A model generated the notes under the pieces. The model worked only from the letters and a program-made list of their open reading frames with translations, was not told the DNA's origin and did not search any database. Positions 1-11,200 of a stretch of 64,000 bases of DNA are shown here, piece by piece (the first letter of the stretch is position 1; each line of letters opens with the position of its first letter). The stretch is from Setomelanomma holmii (Eukaryota > Ascomycota > Dothideomycetes > Pleosporales > Phaeosphaeriaceae), in NCBI GenBank assembly GCA_010015745.1, contig ML978172.1, forward strand, positions 124,001 through 188,000, written 5' to 3'. The translations under genes were made by a program, and so were the position numbers.

Positions 1-583
1 GTACGACAGCAGCTTCAATAGGCTATCAATGGCCGCTGCATCGATTTGCTAACCAATTACTATGGGAGCTGATGTTCTCAGGCACTACGCTGACCGAATC
101 TAGGGTGCTCTCAGTATTTCGGAAACCACAATATCATGTAACGGCGCGTCTTAAGCGCGCTGTGTCTGTGCTTCACTTATCAATACTCCCAGTTGTCTCA
201 AAGTACTACGCTGTAACCCTCAATTTCTTATCTGTTTATATTAATCTATAATAAGATGCTTTACCATAGCTAATACTGCTAACGCGACGAGACTCTTATC
301 TAACGAAGCCTGCAATTAAGGCAATGAATACTTCACCAAACGAGCTTTCTCCGAAGGTAGGCATCTCTTCAGATTTCTTTGACACTCATGCTAATGAGAC
401 TAGCTCTCAAGTAGTATCGAAAGGCGTTAAAACTCGATCCAAGCGACTATCGTGTGGCATAGAATATGTCTGCCGTTTTCTTCGAACTTGGTGGCTATGT
501 TTCAAGGGCGGAGATACAAAACCCCTTGTGTTATCTTGCTATTCTGCACCCAGACTATCTGACTAAGCTTCTCCATACGACTA
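1..583. other. AT-rich remnant DNA left of the first transposon
   Basis: No convincing gene is visible. The sequence is AT-rich with scattered stops in all frames; the longest open stretch (324-566, plus strand, 80 codons) has no recognisable domain. It is probably older repeat debris into which the element starting at 584 inserted. Confidence 0.4.
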
Positions 584-2411
584 ACGTGATTTATTACCAT
601 CCCGACAAAATCACCATTCCGCCAGCCCCACCAAAACGCGTGCACTTGTACACTTCGATCTACAATGCTACCTACACAACGCGTTAAATCTCCTTAAAGA
701 GAAGGTAGGCTTACTCTTGCCTGTAATTCAATTCAAAAGAAACAGTTAAAAAGCGTAAGCAAAGCTGCTGCTCTGTTTAACGTTCCTCTTTCAAACCTCC
801 GCAACTTACGCGCAGGCGCATTACCAAAGCCAATTGCGCACATCCACTAACGCAAGCTGAAGCTTGTTGAAGAGCAGTCGCTTGTTCAATGGATCCTAGA
901 CCTCGATTGTCGCGGCTTTCTACCCTACATCATCGACGTACAACGAATGGCAGGCGTTCTACTTGCGGCGCACGGCCAAATTCCTCCTCCTCCGCCTGTA
1001 GGCAAGTGCTGGGTGTCACGCTGGATTAAAGGGCAGTCTGAGCTTGCGAAAAAGTGGAGCAGAAAGCTACACTCTCAGCGCGCAAAATGCGAGGATCCTG
1101 TCAAGATCAACGCGTGGTTTCAGCTTGTACAGGGCATGCGCAATGCGTACGGGATACTTGACGAGGATGTATACAAGTTTGATGAGACTGGCTTCATGAT
1201 GGGTGTTGCAGGCTTGTCAAAGGTTGTCACTTGCTCAGGACAAGTTGGACAAGCAGTTGACATCCGGCCAGGCAACCGCAATTAGGTCACAGCAATTGAG
1301 TGTATCAACGCGTCTGGCTGGTGTCTGCCACCCTTCTTGATCCTTGAAGGCAAGCTTCACCAGGCAAGCTGGTGTACAGCACTCCCACGCGACTGGGCAA
1401 TTGCTCTAAGTAACAATGGTTGGACAACTGATCGCCTTGGCTTTGACTGGTTGCAGCACTTCAACAGACAAACGCAGTCGCGTACAACAGGCGCGTACAG
1501 ACTCCTTATTGTAGATGGCCACAGCAGCCACGCAACACCTGAGTTTGACCAGTACTGCAAGGACAACAAGATTGTTAGCCTCTGTATGCATCCTCACACC
1601 TCACACCTTCTTCAGCCTCTTGATGTCGGCTGCTTCTCTCCTCTCAAGGTGGCATATGGACATGAGGTGTCTGAGCTTGCCCGCCAAGGCGACTTTCATG
1701 TCAACAAGCTTGACTTCTTGTGGATATACCAGAAGCTTAGACTAACAGTCCTGTCAAAGAGCAACATCCAGGCTGGCTTTGAGGCGACAGGACTCATACC
1801 ATCATGTCAAGAACGCGTCCTTTCCAACCTTACTGTAGTCAGAACGCCGTCTCCACTAAGGACAGCACATAACAAAGCTGTCTGGACAGCAGAGACTCCA
1901 CGGACAACTACTCAGCTTGAGCAGCAGGCTCGTCTTATACGAGGTCTACTCCAGCGACAATCACAGAGCCCTACTAGTCAAGCTATCTCTCAGCTTGGCA
2001 AGGGCTGTCAGCTAGCTATGAACTCAGCGACTATCTTAGCTGAGGAGAACTCAAAGCTATGCCCTGCCAACCACCGCCAGCGACGTAAAGGTCAATTGCA
2101 GCGACAGTATATAGCTCGTGGAGGAGTGCTACAGGCTTAGGAAGGTCAGGCCCTGCTCATAGAGGCTCAAATAGGTGTCCATCAGAGTGACCAAGCAGTG
2201 ACCTTGCAGGTGCGCACTAGACCACCACCAACGTGCAGCAAATGCCATATACAAGGTCACAATACGACTCAATGTAGATAAATATAGTCTATCCTTTGTC
2301 AAAGTTTCAGACAATTTCATCATGCGGTTGTAGAGTAATTGTACAAGGAGCAGCACGCTTTTTGGTGGGGTGGGCCAAGGAGTGGTTCGGGCCGAGGAGT
2401 GGTGGAGCACG
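584..2411 (+). mobile_element. Tc1/mariner (pogo/Fot1-type) DNA transposon, decayed
   Basis: The element is about 1.83 kb and sits between TA dinucleotides (582-583 and 2412-2413), the target duplication expected of Tc1/mariner elements. Its ends form an imperfect terminal inverted repeat. Both outer ends begin ACGTG, and an inner block that includes CCCCACCAAAA followed by a GCGTGC and CTTGTACA stretch is shared between about 631-660 and the reverse complement of about 2340-2375. The left end is more degraded than the right. Inside is a pogo-type transposase reading frame with stops. The right end abuts a MITE with nearly the same terminal sequence. Confidence 0.8.
735..2140 (+). pseudogene. 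pogo/Fot1-type DDE transposase, inactivated
   Basis: Read in the frame of 947-2140, this gives an N-terminal helix-turn-helix/CENP-B-like region (about 740-1080, interrupted by stops) followed by a DDE endonuclease domain. Candidate catalytic aspartates are visible in FDETGFMMG (about 1180-1206), LLIVDGHSSH (about 1501-1530) and HLLQPLDVG (about 1606-1632), so the DDD triad is intact. The gene is broken by an in-frame TAG at 1283-1285, just before VTAIECI, where pogo-type transposases normally carry Trp. TGG to TAG is a G-to-A change of the RIP type. Stops also interrupt the N-terminal part near 850. Transposition by this copy is therefore unlikely, although the catalytic core has decayed little compared with the copy at 51.3 kb. 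Confidence 0.85.
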
Positions 2412-2413
2412 TT

Positions 2414-2804
2414 AACGTGTTCCACCAGTCATACGCCTGCGCCAAAAACCACCAAAAATCACGAAAATTGCAAGTCAAGATCTGAACAACAGCTAAGCAG
2501 AAATGTCTAGATTTTTGATTCTGCCTCTGTATACCTCTTGCGAGACTTATACTAGAGTCCTAGACTTTATACTCAAGCGACTATCAAGATATCTAATTTT
2601 GGGGGCCAGAATTCGGCCAAAATCTAAGATCTTAAGATTTACGGGTTCAGTTTCTTCTATACTTATACAGTGTACTCTAGGGAGGCAAAAAAGGACTAAA
2701 TTGAAAGTCTTAGGTTTTTTTTTAAGGCGTTGTCGAGATCTTGACCTGCAATTTTCGTCATTTTTAGTGGTTTTTGGCCCTGGCGGATGACTGGTGGAAC
2801 ACGT
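2414..2804. mobile_element. MITE, 391 bp, with about 80-bp terminal inverted repeats
   Basis: The first roughly 80 bases (beginning ACGTGTTCCACCAGTCAT) are repeated in inverted orientation at the right end, through the CACCAAAAAT/GACGAAAATTGCA block to AGATCT. TA dinucleotides flank it at 2412-2413 and 2805-2806. It has no coding capacity. The outer 13 bases match the right end of the adjacent pogo element (ACGTG, then C or T, then TCCACCA), so that element type is the likely source of transposase. A truncated second copy lies at 53335-53510. Both copies are preceded by CCGCTA, so the true end could extend a few bases further. Confidence 0.85.
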
Positions 2805-2806
2805 TA

Positions 2807-3257
2807 GCGGTATAAGAGCTGTCCTGCTGTCTGACAAGAAGCGGGATAGAAGTCCAGACGCGGCTGCACTGCGAAAGAATAGCGCGGTAATCATCAGTAC
2901 GTGGGACTTTACGACCAAGACTGGTACGTTCTGGCTTGATGAAGGCGTGGCGGAGGCGTGGAGAGAGAAGTGCTAGATGGGAAATATATTGAGGATGAAT
3001 AGCTAGAGAGCGTGTTCCATGCCGGGAAAGTGTCGTGAGAGTATGAAGATGGTTGGGTCGTGGGTGAGCGAAGACGATTTGTTAAGATGTTCGAAGCGCC
3101 TGGTATGTATACTTCACACCTGTGCCCGCTGCAACATCCTTGGTGACGCTCCATACCAACTTATCTTGCCTACCAGAACACTGTTCAAAGAGCTAGTCCT
3201 CCGTTTTAGGTATTGTCAGGGTTAAGGGTATAAGTGGCTCTCTAGCAACCCTTACGG
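2807..3257. other. intergenic stretch, no gene seen
   Basis: Short open frames only, none with recognisable content. It separates the MITE from the 3' end of the HET gene. Confidence 0.4.
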
Positions 3258-5218
3258 TCATATGACCGTGATCGTCAGGCCGGCTCCGTGATGATCAAAT
3301 TCACGCCGCACGTATCGATTGGTTGTTCTTGCGCAACCAAATCTTTCGTATAGCATGTGACGTCCATTAACGACTTCTTTAAATGCCAGCAAGTACAAAT
3401 GCGTATCCAATTCTCGTTGCTGATCGACCATGCGCATCAGCAAGACTTCGATCTTCAACCATATCTCTGAAGTAAGGTCCGGGAACCAGGCATGTTGGCT
3501 AAGGGTCATTTTTTCAGCACGCTTTCTTGCCCCATCGGGACTGGAATATCGTTCACTAGGCTGAATCCCACACCAGTGGAGAGACCTACTGTCGTCGTGC
3601 CATACGTGCGCGCGTACGCACCGCCCTTTGAGCACCAGTTCACCTCCATTTACCTCGCCTCTAGGATCCTGGCCGACAGGATGGGTCGAAACTCTGAGGA
3701 TTGAAGCGGACTTGTCCCGGTCTCTAATGGCATCGGGCCACCAGGAGACTGCACTGATCACGGAAGCCCAGGACCAGGATGGTGCACTGTTTTTTTCTGG
3801 ACGGCGACTGCATTCCGTAGCTTTCCAGAGGAGTTCCTCGATCAAATATTCCTCCCAAAGCCCAGCAAGGTATGTTCCGTTATTGATCTCCTGCTACATG
3901 GTCGCAATACCCTGGAGTGATGAAAAAATATCCTTCTCAAATGTCAAGCTTAGACTGGAATGGAATTCCACTAGATTGTACCATCTCTGTGTGTTGCTGG
4001 CAGTACCGGAGCTGGGGAATTGTGGCGTATTCATCTGAGAAGCATCAGACATGTGTTCGCACTCGCAACGGCGAGTCACTCGACATTCCCAATATAGTTT
4101 TATGATGCCAAAAAGAACGATACGGCGAGAGAGTATGCGTTCTTGGTGGAACCAAGCACGTCTGAAGAGTGGCAAAACACTCGATTTGCGAGGTATTTCG
4201 TCTTTCTTTTGACCGACGTGTAGCTTGCGCAAGGTACTACTAGCATTTCGCCTCAATTCGCAGTTGGTCAGGAAACGAGATTGATTTGGCCTGTAGAGGC
4301 CCTGGAATGCGTTATGTGATGCCACAGCTGCGATAGTAATATATGCATCGGCGTAAATGGACGCCAGCTTGCTGCCCTCATGGCGCCAGTCGTCGGCATC
4401 GTCTTGCATGATGCACAAGCTATCGATCCACAGGTAGGTAAGACCCAGTCGCTGGGCCAGGTCAATGGCGTGTCGAAAGGTCAGCGGTAGGTCACTCCAA
4501 GGAACGTTAACCTGAAAATCCGCGCAGGTGACCTGTGTCGTACGGATCATCGATAGATCCCCCCAGCAATGACTCAAGCACGCGTAGAGATCTCGCTGGT
4601 TATGTTCCGTCACAAGGAGTCGTACTCGTTCTGGACCTTGAATCTCGAGGATGCGGGTCGGAAGCTCTGGAATGGCCACATCTTGCTGGCAACGCCCATG
4701 AGTCTCTTCGCATGTTTGAAGCCATTCGGCAACTCGTGACGCCGCTGCGTCCGAGCTATAGATTCCTAGGCTGTCCGCTTGAACTAAAAGCTTCCAAGGT
4801 GTTTGACCTACTGGGGTTAGCTGTAGAACTTGTACCGTGAAGGGCGTCTCGGCGCGAGCTCATACCTTCCCAGATGTTCTTGAGTTGCCGTGGAAATCTC
4901 ATCAAAGAGCAATAATTTGCCCCTGTCGTTTATGAAGGTGGAAAAATGAGGGTCTCGGGTATCTCCTATCTCGTAGTCGTCTCGAGCTTTCCAAAAATGA
5001 AATCTGTACTTGACATCATTGTATATACGGGCGCAAGAATTGCATCGTTCTGCTGACCGTTGCCAAGCACTTCTGGACGATGTGGAGACGAAGGTGTAGT
5101 GAGTTGATGCACCGTAGATGCTTGGATCGCTCAGCTCGAAATTTGAACAGACCTCACAGCGCGGAAATGACGCGGTGTCGCGCGCATGGCCAATATCCCC
5201 GGTCCGAACGACTTGCAT
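3258..5218 (-). pseudogene. HET-domain (heterokaryon incompatibility type) protein with an in-frame TAG
   Basis: HET proteins take part in non-self recognition and programmed cell death in filamentous ascomycetes. The start is at 5218; the first exon has the usual Cys-rich lead (CEVCSNFEL, then RCNSCARIY). The HET domain follows at about 4600-4100 with YACLSHCWG, LTYLWIDSLCIMQDD, DWRHEGSKLASIYADAYITI and RAWFHQERILSRR. The C-terminal part has TYLAGLWEEYLIEELLW and APSWSWASV. A TAG at 3894-3896 interrupts the frame between GIATM and QEINNGTYLAGLW, with no reasonable intron to remove it. The join between exon 1 and the HET exon is also unclear: the donor at about 4872 (GTATGAG) with the nearest acceptor gives a wrong frame, and only an acceptor about 95 nt downstream restores it. 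It may be a pseudogene or an mRNA-edited gene. Confidence 0.8.
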
Positions 5219-5704
5219 TTGACAATCAGAAAGAGATGGCGCCAGATGTCTGACAGCAAGGTCATCTAAGTGTCGCAGAGACTGACGGTCAATTGATGGC
5301 CTGGTTGTGGTTGCCTGCAGCTGAGCTGCGCCGTAGCCGAGTCAACGAATCGCGGCGTTTGTCAGCCTTGTGCATACAATGTACCAACTCGAACACCTGC
5401 GACGGGTATCATGCAAGGCGGAGAAGAATTTGAGCTCGCTGACGGCCGCAGTCGAGGAAATGTGCTTTATCAACACATGACATAATGTAATTACGATGCG
5501 GCAGGAGCGAAGTCGTGCTGTGACGAGAGAGGATTGAGGTGCAAATATGTCTCGCGGAACCTCAGAAGGCGCATTGAAGAGACCGAACAGCGTGGCCGGA
5601 TGAACAGACGTATGGTAAGTGATCTATAGAGAGTTGAGCTTTTGGGTATTCTCATACATGCTCCTAAGGGAAAAGGAGACCCTTTGCGCCGTGCAAATGC
5701 TTGA
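5219..5704. other. intergenic: HET promoter and clr2 3' side
   Basis: No supported gene. It contains the upstream region of the HET gene and the probable 3' UTR of the silencing gene to its right; a 76-codon minus-strand frame at 5491-5721 overlaps that end and has no recognisable content. Confidence 0.35.
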
Positions 5705-7762
5705 TTAAAACCGAAATCCATGATCGAAGTCGACGCCCGCTGTATCGTCCAGATGTTCGACGTTCATGAAGTCGTCGAGAGAGAAGTCGGTCGCGGTCGT
5801 GCCTACACCCAGATCAAGACCTTGCATGTCGCTGGTGGGCGCATGTTGTCCTCTTGCTCCAACAGGCTGTGTAGGTGGCTCGAGGCCTTCAACGAGCTGC
5901 GTGCCTTTCGGAAGTGCGCTGCCAAATGCAGCGATGCGGTCTGGTCGAGACAGTCCAGTATTCCTTCCGACCCCTGATGCATCGCCCCGTGCATTCATCC
6001 AGATGCCGTTACCTCCTTCATTGTTCTTGACCGCTTTGGTGAAGGAGTCTTGGAAAAGCAGACTGGTCTCGTACCAGCGGCCTTTGATGTCAGCCATGTC
6101 GACACGCGAAGCAGACGAGATGAGGCGCCACCAGCCGAGGTTTTGGTTCATGGGCACGAGCATACGGTTGCGCCATGCCATGTCCTCGCGCATGCGAATG
6201 GGGATGTTGCTGTTAGACTCTGATGGGGCGGTGGGAGGCTTGGAAGAGTCTGTGGCTGGCATCGTGGAGTAGCTGTAGATGTCTCCTGTCACCCAGATCT
6301 GTGACGTCGTCTGCACAGCTGGTGGCTTCTGCGTTGGATTGGTAGTGACACGCTCGACAATGTCGGTGATTACCATCAAATCAGTCCCTAATGAGCCGAG
6401 ACGTATGCGAACAGGGTCACCTCTCCACACCTTTTCCGCCCCGAGGAAGATGCCATTGTAGTGTCTCTCTTCTCCATTCGGAACAGGTAGTGTCTTCACA
6501 CGCTCGAACAGCGTGTAGGTCGCGTCGATAGCCTTGGCTGCCATGATCGATGCGTCAACGTCTGCGATGCCTTGTCCGTACTGACCAGATAGCAGTGCAT
6601 TCCAATCGACTTGATCGTACCGAAGCTGCGGATTTTGTTGCAGATAGGCAAATGTGCACGACGGTGCCGACCATGCCAGCCACGGTTTGATGTGCTCGTC
6701 TGTTGTGACAACCTCTGGTGTAGCAGAGTCGAGAGGATGTGAAAGAGGCTGAACTAGGTATGCCTTACTGCCAGAATCGTCCTTTGCCGCCCATCGCCGA
6801 ATGACAAGACCTAGACCCCATGCAGATGTCTTTGGGCGGTAGAACCACACAACCTCTCCAGTTCTGCAGATGAATTGGCCATAGCGGCTGTCTGTGAGTT
6901 GCTCGTTTCCACGTGGCTGCGGGAGGGGCGAAGATTGTAGTACCGCGGGTGGTCGGATTGGCGGTGCGCTTGTTGTCTGCGTGGGCGCAGGAGTCGGTCC
7001 AGCTGGCTTCAGGCTGGGACTCGCTGTTGGCGGGCCTGAGACTGATCGTCTGGGAAGAGCTGGGACCGCAACGATGGGGTTGCGTCCCGTGACTACCGAG
7101 TGTGGCGGAGCTGTGCCGGCTCCGCCTTCCTTCTTTATCGCAATCGAGGGCTCTGTCTTGACCTCGGTCTTGACGACAGGCTTCTCCACCTCTAGCTGCA
7201 CCGGCGAGCACATCTTGCACGTGCAATTCTGATAGTCGCTGTTCTCGTCTGTGCACAGCCAAAGCAGATGCGGGAAGAAGTCGGCGGGACTCCTGTAGCG
7301 CTTTCGCGGTCCCCTGGGATTGCCGTATAGATATGCATCCTGTCTGTCGTGGCCACCTCCCGAGTGGTTCTTGACCGTCTTCGCCTGACCGTCTGCCTTG
7401 GTCTTGATGTGCTCGTACAGCTTGTAGTTCTCGGGAAAGTCCCACAGGATGGTCTGTTGCCACTTGTCTGTCCTCGTTAGCCCAGCACAAGCAATGCGCC
7501 TCAGCAAGCTGCTACCTTCATGTTGCTTGCCACCCATCTCGCGCAGCAGCATACCACCTAGCTTCTTCCGCCAATCAATGTGCTTAGGGTCGTCCTTCTC
7601 TATCAGGCGGTAGTAGTCGCATTGTCCTTGTTCATTAGGCGTGCGGTCCAGCTGCTCTTGTGTGGGCCCGTTTCTCACGACTCGACCCTTCTGGTTCACG
7701 ACATCGTGGCCGTCCGACTTGACTGCAAAGATGGGCCAGAAGCTCGTCAGCGGCTGTGTCAT
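5705..7762 (-). CDS. clr2: Clr2-type transcription-silencing protein
   Basis: This is a single uninterrupted frame of 685 residues. In fission yeast, Clr2 is a subunit of the SHREC histone-deacetylase/remodelling complex that silences heterochromatin in the nucleus. The N-terminal Clr2 domain covers about residues 60-190, with the signature YLYGNPRGPRKRYRSPADFF, then HLLWLCTDENSDYQNCTCKMC. A proline- and serine-rich linker (about 195-290) leads to the C-terminal Clr2 domain (about 295-600), with QFICRTGEVVWFYRP and GLGLVIRRW. The start ATG at 7762 gives the expected N-terminus (TSFWPIFAVKSDG). It is transcribed away from the remodeller at 8202, from a shared 439-bp intergenic region. No defect is seen. 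Family assignment rests on these motifs; complex membership is inferred from the family. Confidence 0.85.
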   Translation of the reverse strand: MTQPLTSFWPIFAVKSDGHDVVNQKGRVVRNGPTQEQLDRTPNEQGQCDYYRLIEKDDPKHIDWRKKLGGMLLREMGGKQHEGSSLLRRIACAGLTRTDKWQQTILWDFPENYKLYEHIKTKADGQAKTVKNHSGGGHDRQDAYLYGNPRGPRKRYRSPADFFPHLLWLCTDENSDYQNCTCKMCSPVQLEVEKPVVKTEVKTEPSIAIKKEGGAGTAPPHSVVTGRNPIVAVPALPRRSVSGPPTASPSLKPAGPTPAPTQTTSAPPIRPPAVLQSSPLPQPRGNEQLTDSRYGQFICRTGEVVWFYRPKTSAWGLGLVIRRWAAKDDSGSKAYLVQPLSHPLDSATPEVVTTDEHIKPWLAWSAPSCTFAYLQQNPQLRYDQVDWNALLSGQYGQGIADVDASIMAAKAIDATYTLFERVKTLPVPNGEERHYNGIFLGAEKVWRGDPVRIRLGSLGTDLMVITDIVERVTTNPTQKPPAVQTTSQIWVTGDIYSYSTMPATDSSKPPTAPSESNSNIPIRMREDMAWRNRMLVPMNQNLGWWRLISSASRVDMADIKGRWYETSLLFQDSFTKAVKNNEGGNGIWMNARGDASGVGRNTGLSRPDRIAAFGSALPKGTQLVEGLEPPTQPVGARGQHAPTSDMQGLDLGVGTTATDFSLDDFMNVEHLDDTAGVDFDHGFRF

Positions 7763-8201
7763 GGCGACGTAGTGCGCACGTGGAGGGTTTGCGGTATTGG
7801 CGACCTGACGTGGTGCGATTTGTCGTTATCAAGTCTTGTGCCAAAGTCGCGTTTGCCTCGGAATTAGCCATCGATAAAGCCGACGCGATCTGCCAGGGAT
7901 GTCGCGACTTTTGGCTTCGCCATTGCATCTCCCTAATTCTTCAGGACCAAATTTTCGGGCTTCACTTCACCGTGACTACGCTCAAGACGCTTGTTGCATA
8001 CACAGAAAGTCGTCTTCACGCTCCTGCCTGTCTTCTCATCTTCACCTTCCCCTCTCGATCCCCAGGCTGCATTCACTGCAGTGCGCCACGCCCAAAGACG
8101 CGCATTCATTTCGACAGTCACCCCGTCCTCTATTCACCCCGCAACATCGTCCTGGGTGAATACTGACTTCGACCACCACTATACCACCCAAAATCGCCAC
8201 C
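7763..8201. promoter_or_regulatory. shared bidirectional promoter of clr2 and the SNF2/PHD gene
   Basis: 439 bp separate two head-to-head start codons. No TATA box is obvious. The plus side is C/T-rich before the ATG, and the start context CACCATGGC at 8202 is a good Kozak match. Co-expression of two chromatin genes is an inference from arrangement only. Confidence 0.6.
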
Positions 8202-11200
8202 ATGGCTGACCGACCGAAGATAACGCTGGGTTCGCCCCAACCCATCACCCCGAAAAAGCGCGGCGGACACCTGGAGGACCTGCTTGCCCAATTCGCCTCG
8301 CAGAGCTCAGCAGAGTCGGCCGCGAAGCTGCGACGTTCGTCTTCGGGCCACGAGGCCAAGCGGTCCGAGACAACTGCCCGCGACGACAGCAGCAAACGCA
8401 GATTGAGACAGCAGCCACCGCCCACCTACAGCATTCCCAGCCCGTCTACAACCGACTCCCCTGAGCCTGCCAAGGAATCAAGGTCTACGCGCGCAGTCTC
8501 CGCAGTCAGGGGTTGGCGGTCATACAATTCCGCGAAATCAGCTCCAGACGAACAAGAGAGCAGCGAAGACGAGCTTGCGAGATCTGCCACCAAGGCCAGG
8601 GGCAGATCACGAGGGAGCGCCCGTATACAGGCGAAGCACGAAGAGCTCAAGATGGAGAATCACAGGAGGCAACGTGAGCGCGAAGACGGGCTGCGCAGGG
8701 GTACGCGCGACAGGAAGACAAGGATCCTTGAGTCTGACACGATGCCCTCTCCCCCTCCAGCGTCACGGCGGAAGGCGCCCCCGCCGAAGAAGCTCGATTC
8801 CGCCCGCAATCGTCTCCGCGATGGCATCGCCCACAAGTCGAAGGTCAAGGCAAACAACTTTCTCGTGGCCAACAAGGATTACTTCCTGCCTTTGTTGCCG
8901 CCAAACAACCAAATCTCAAAGCTTGTTGCGACCCACAAAGCTCAGCCTATTGAAGAGTACGAGGAGCTGAAGGAACAACCCAAGGGCGTCACTGCCACGA
9001 TGAAGCCGTACCAGCTGTCTGGTTTATCCTACCTCGTCTATCTGTACCGGAACGGCTTCTCTGGCATCTTGGGCGACGAGATGGGTCTAGGCAAGACCCT
9101 GCAGACTCTGTCCCTCTTTCAGTATCTCGAGGAGCTTGATTGCAAGAACGGTGTCGTGTCTGAAGAGAATCGACCGTACCTAGTCATCTGTCCGCTCAGC
9201 GTGCTCAACTCTTGGGTCAATGAGGCTCAGCGTTGGGTGCCAGACCTGAAGGTTCTACGTTTCCACGGCGCGATGAGCGAGCGAGCGCGACTTAAGAGGG
9301 TCGCCTTGGGTATGGAGGATATGAGAGGCAACGAGACTCTGCAGGCGAAGAACCGAAAAGCGTCCCGCAAAGCAGGTCTCAAAGTGGCTAGGATACCCAC
9401 CGCAAACGAGTCTGCCTCATACAAGATTATCGTCACCACGTACGACACATTTGCGGCTGAACAGTCTTGGTTCAAATCCTCTTTCGTCTGGCGATATGTT
9501 GTGCTCGATGAGGGCCACAAGATCAAGTCCAGCGTCACCCAGATTTCCACCGCCCTTAGGAACATCAGCGCGGAGTATCGCCTCATTCTCACAGGCACGC
9601 CATTGCAGAATAACCTTCTCGAGATGTGGGCACTGCTGGCCTGGCTATATCCAGACGTCTTCACAGACAACACGGAGACCCTCTTCAAGGAATCTTTTGA
9701 CCTTAACAAGGGCAAAGTCAATAGACAGACCATGGATGATGCCAGACGGCTACTCGAACTTGTCATGCTGCGACGCATGAAGGATAGTGCTGGTGTCAAT
9801 CTTGGCCTCCCACCCAAGGAAGAAATTCTTCTCTACGTTCCCCTGACACCAATGCAACGCTTTTGGTATACACGTTTGCTTACTCGCGTCGACAACGCCA
9901 TGCTGAACGAGTTGTTTTCCGATGGCAAAAACAAAGAGAAGGCTGCTATCCAGCAGGATCGACAAGAGGATCATGCCATCCAGCAGATGGGTACGGTCGA
10001 TGGCAAAGGTGAATGGCAGGAGACCGCAACCATCATTCAGCAGACCATGGAGAAGGAGCAGGCCAGTACAGATGTCAAGTCTGGTTGGCAGAAGCTCTTG
10101 AACCTCGTCATGCAGCTACGCAAGTGCTGCTCCCATCCTTACCTACTGCCCGACGCTGGTCCAGACCCATACTACGTTGGCGAACACATCATCCGCGCCT
10201 CGGGCAAGTTCATTTTGCTGGAGAAGTTGCTCAGGCATACAGTCTTCGAGCAGGGCAAGAAAGTGCTCATCTTCTCTGGCTTCACTCGCACTCTCGACTA
10301 TACCGAGGATCTTCTTTCCCTCATCAGCGACTATGGCCAACGTTTCAAATACCTTCGCCTTGACGGATCGACTGCCCGTGCCAAGCGCAACCTCGATATC
10401 CGTCTCTTCAATCAGGAGAAATCCGACTACAAGGTCATGCTGCTATCAACTCGTGCAGGTGGTCTGGGCATCAATCTCACCAGTGCGCAGGATGTGATAT
10501 TCCTTGATGAGGACTGGAACCCACAAATCACATTGCAAGCCGAGGCCCGTGCGCATCGAATTGGACAGACGAAGAAAGTCACAATCTACAAGCTTTGTAC
10601 GCAGGGTACAGTCGAAGAACAGATGATGGGTCGCATCCGAAAGAAGCTCTACCTTTCTGCCAAGATCACCGAGTCCATGCGAAACATACACAGCGAGAGC
10701 GCTATAGAGTCGACCAAAAAGGCTGGACGTTCGTCCCTAGCCGAAGACATGCCCCAGATGGATGCCACACAGCTCAAGACGCTCATCCGTCGCGGCGCGC
10801 AGACTCTCTCTCATCCAGACATCGATGCTACAGAAATGGTGTCCTGGAATCTCGAGACTATGATGGAGAAGTGCCGTGACAAGCCGGCGGATGCGATCAT
10901 GTCTGAAGCCATCCACTCCGAGGTCGAAGAAGAGAAGTGGCTCTCCGTCATGGAACGTGTCGAATGCGCCGTTTTTGATGGCAAGCGATATCAGCGCCAG
11001 CTCGAAGACAAGGCAAAAGATGCGGCCAAGAATATCTTGCCTGATACCATCACTCGCGAGGACCGTCGCAAGGGCAAGAACACCACAGTCATGGTCGATG
11101 GCTTCGCAATCAACAAGGATTCCATAAACTGCGGTGACTGGGAGGCTGTACCTACCATGGCTGGCAAGGATCCTCGTCTCGCAGACCCAGTACGTGACAA

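Noticed and set aside
6765..7490. 241-codon minus-strand frame inside clr2
   Set aside because: It is a shifted-frame shadow of the real Clr2 coding sequence.
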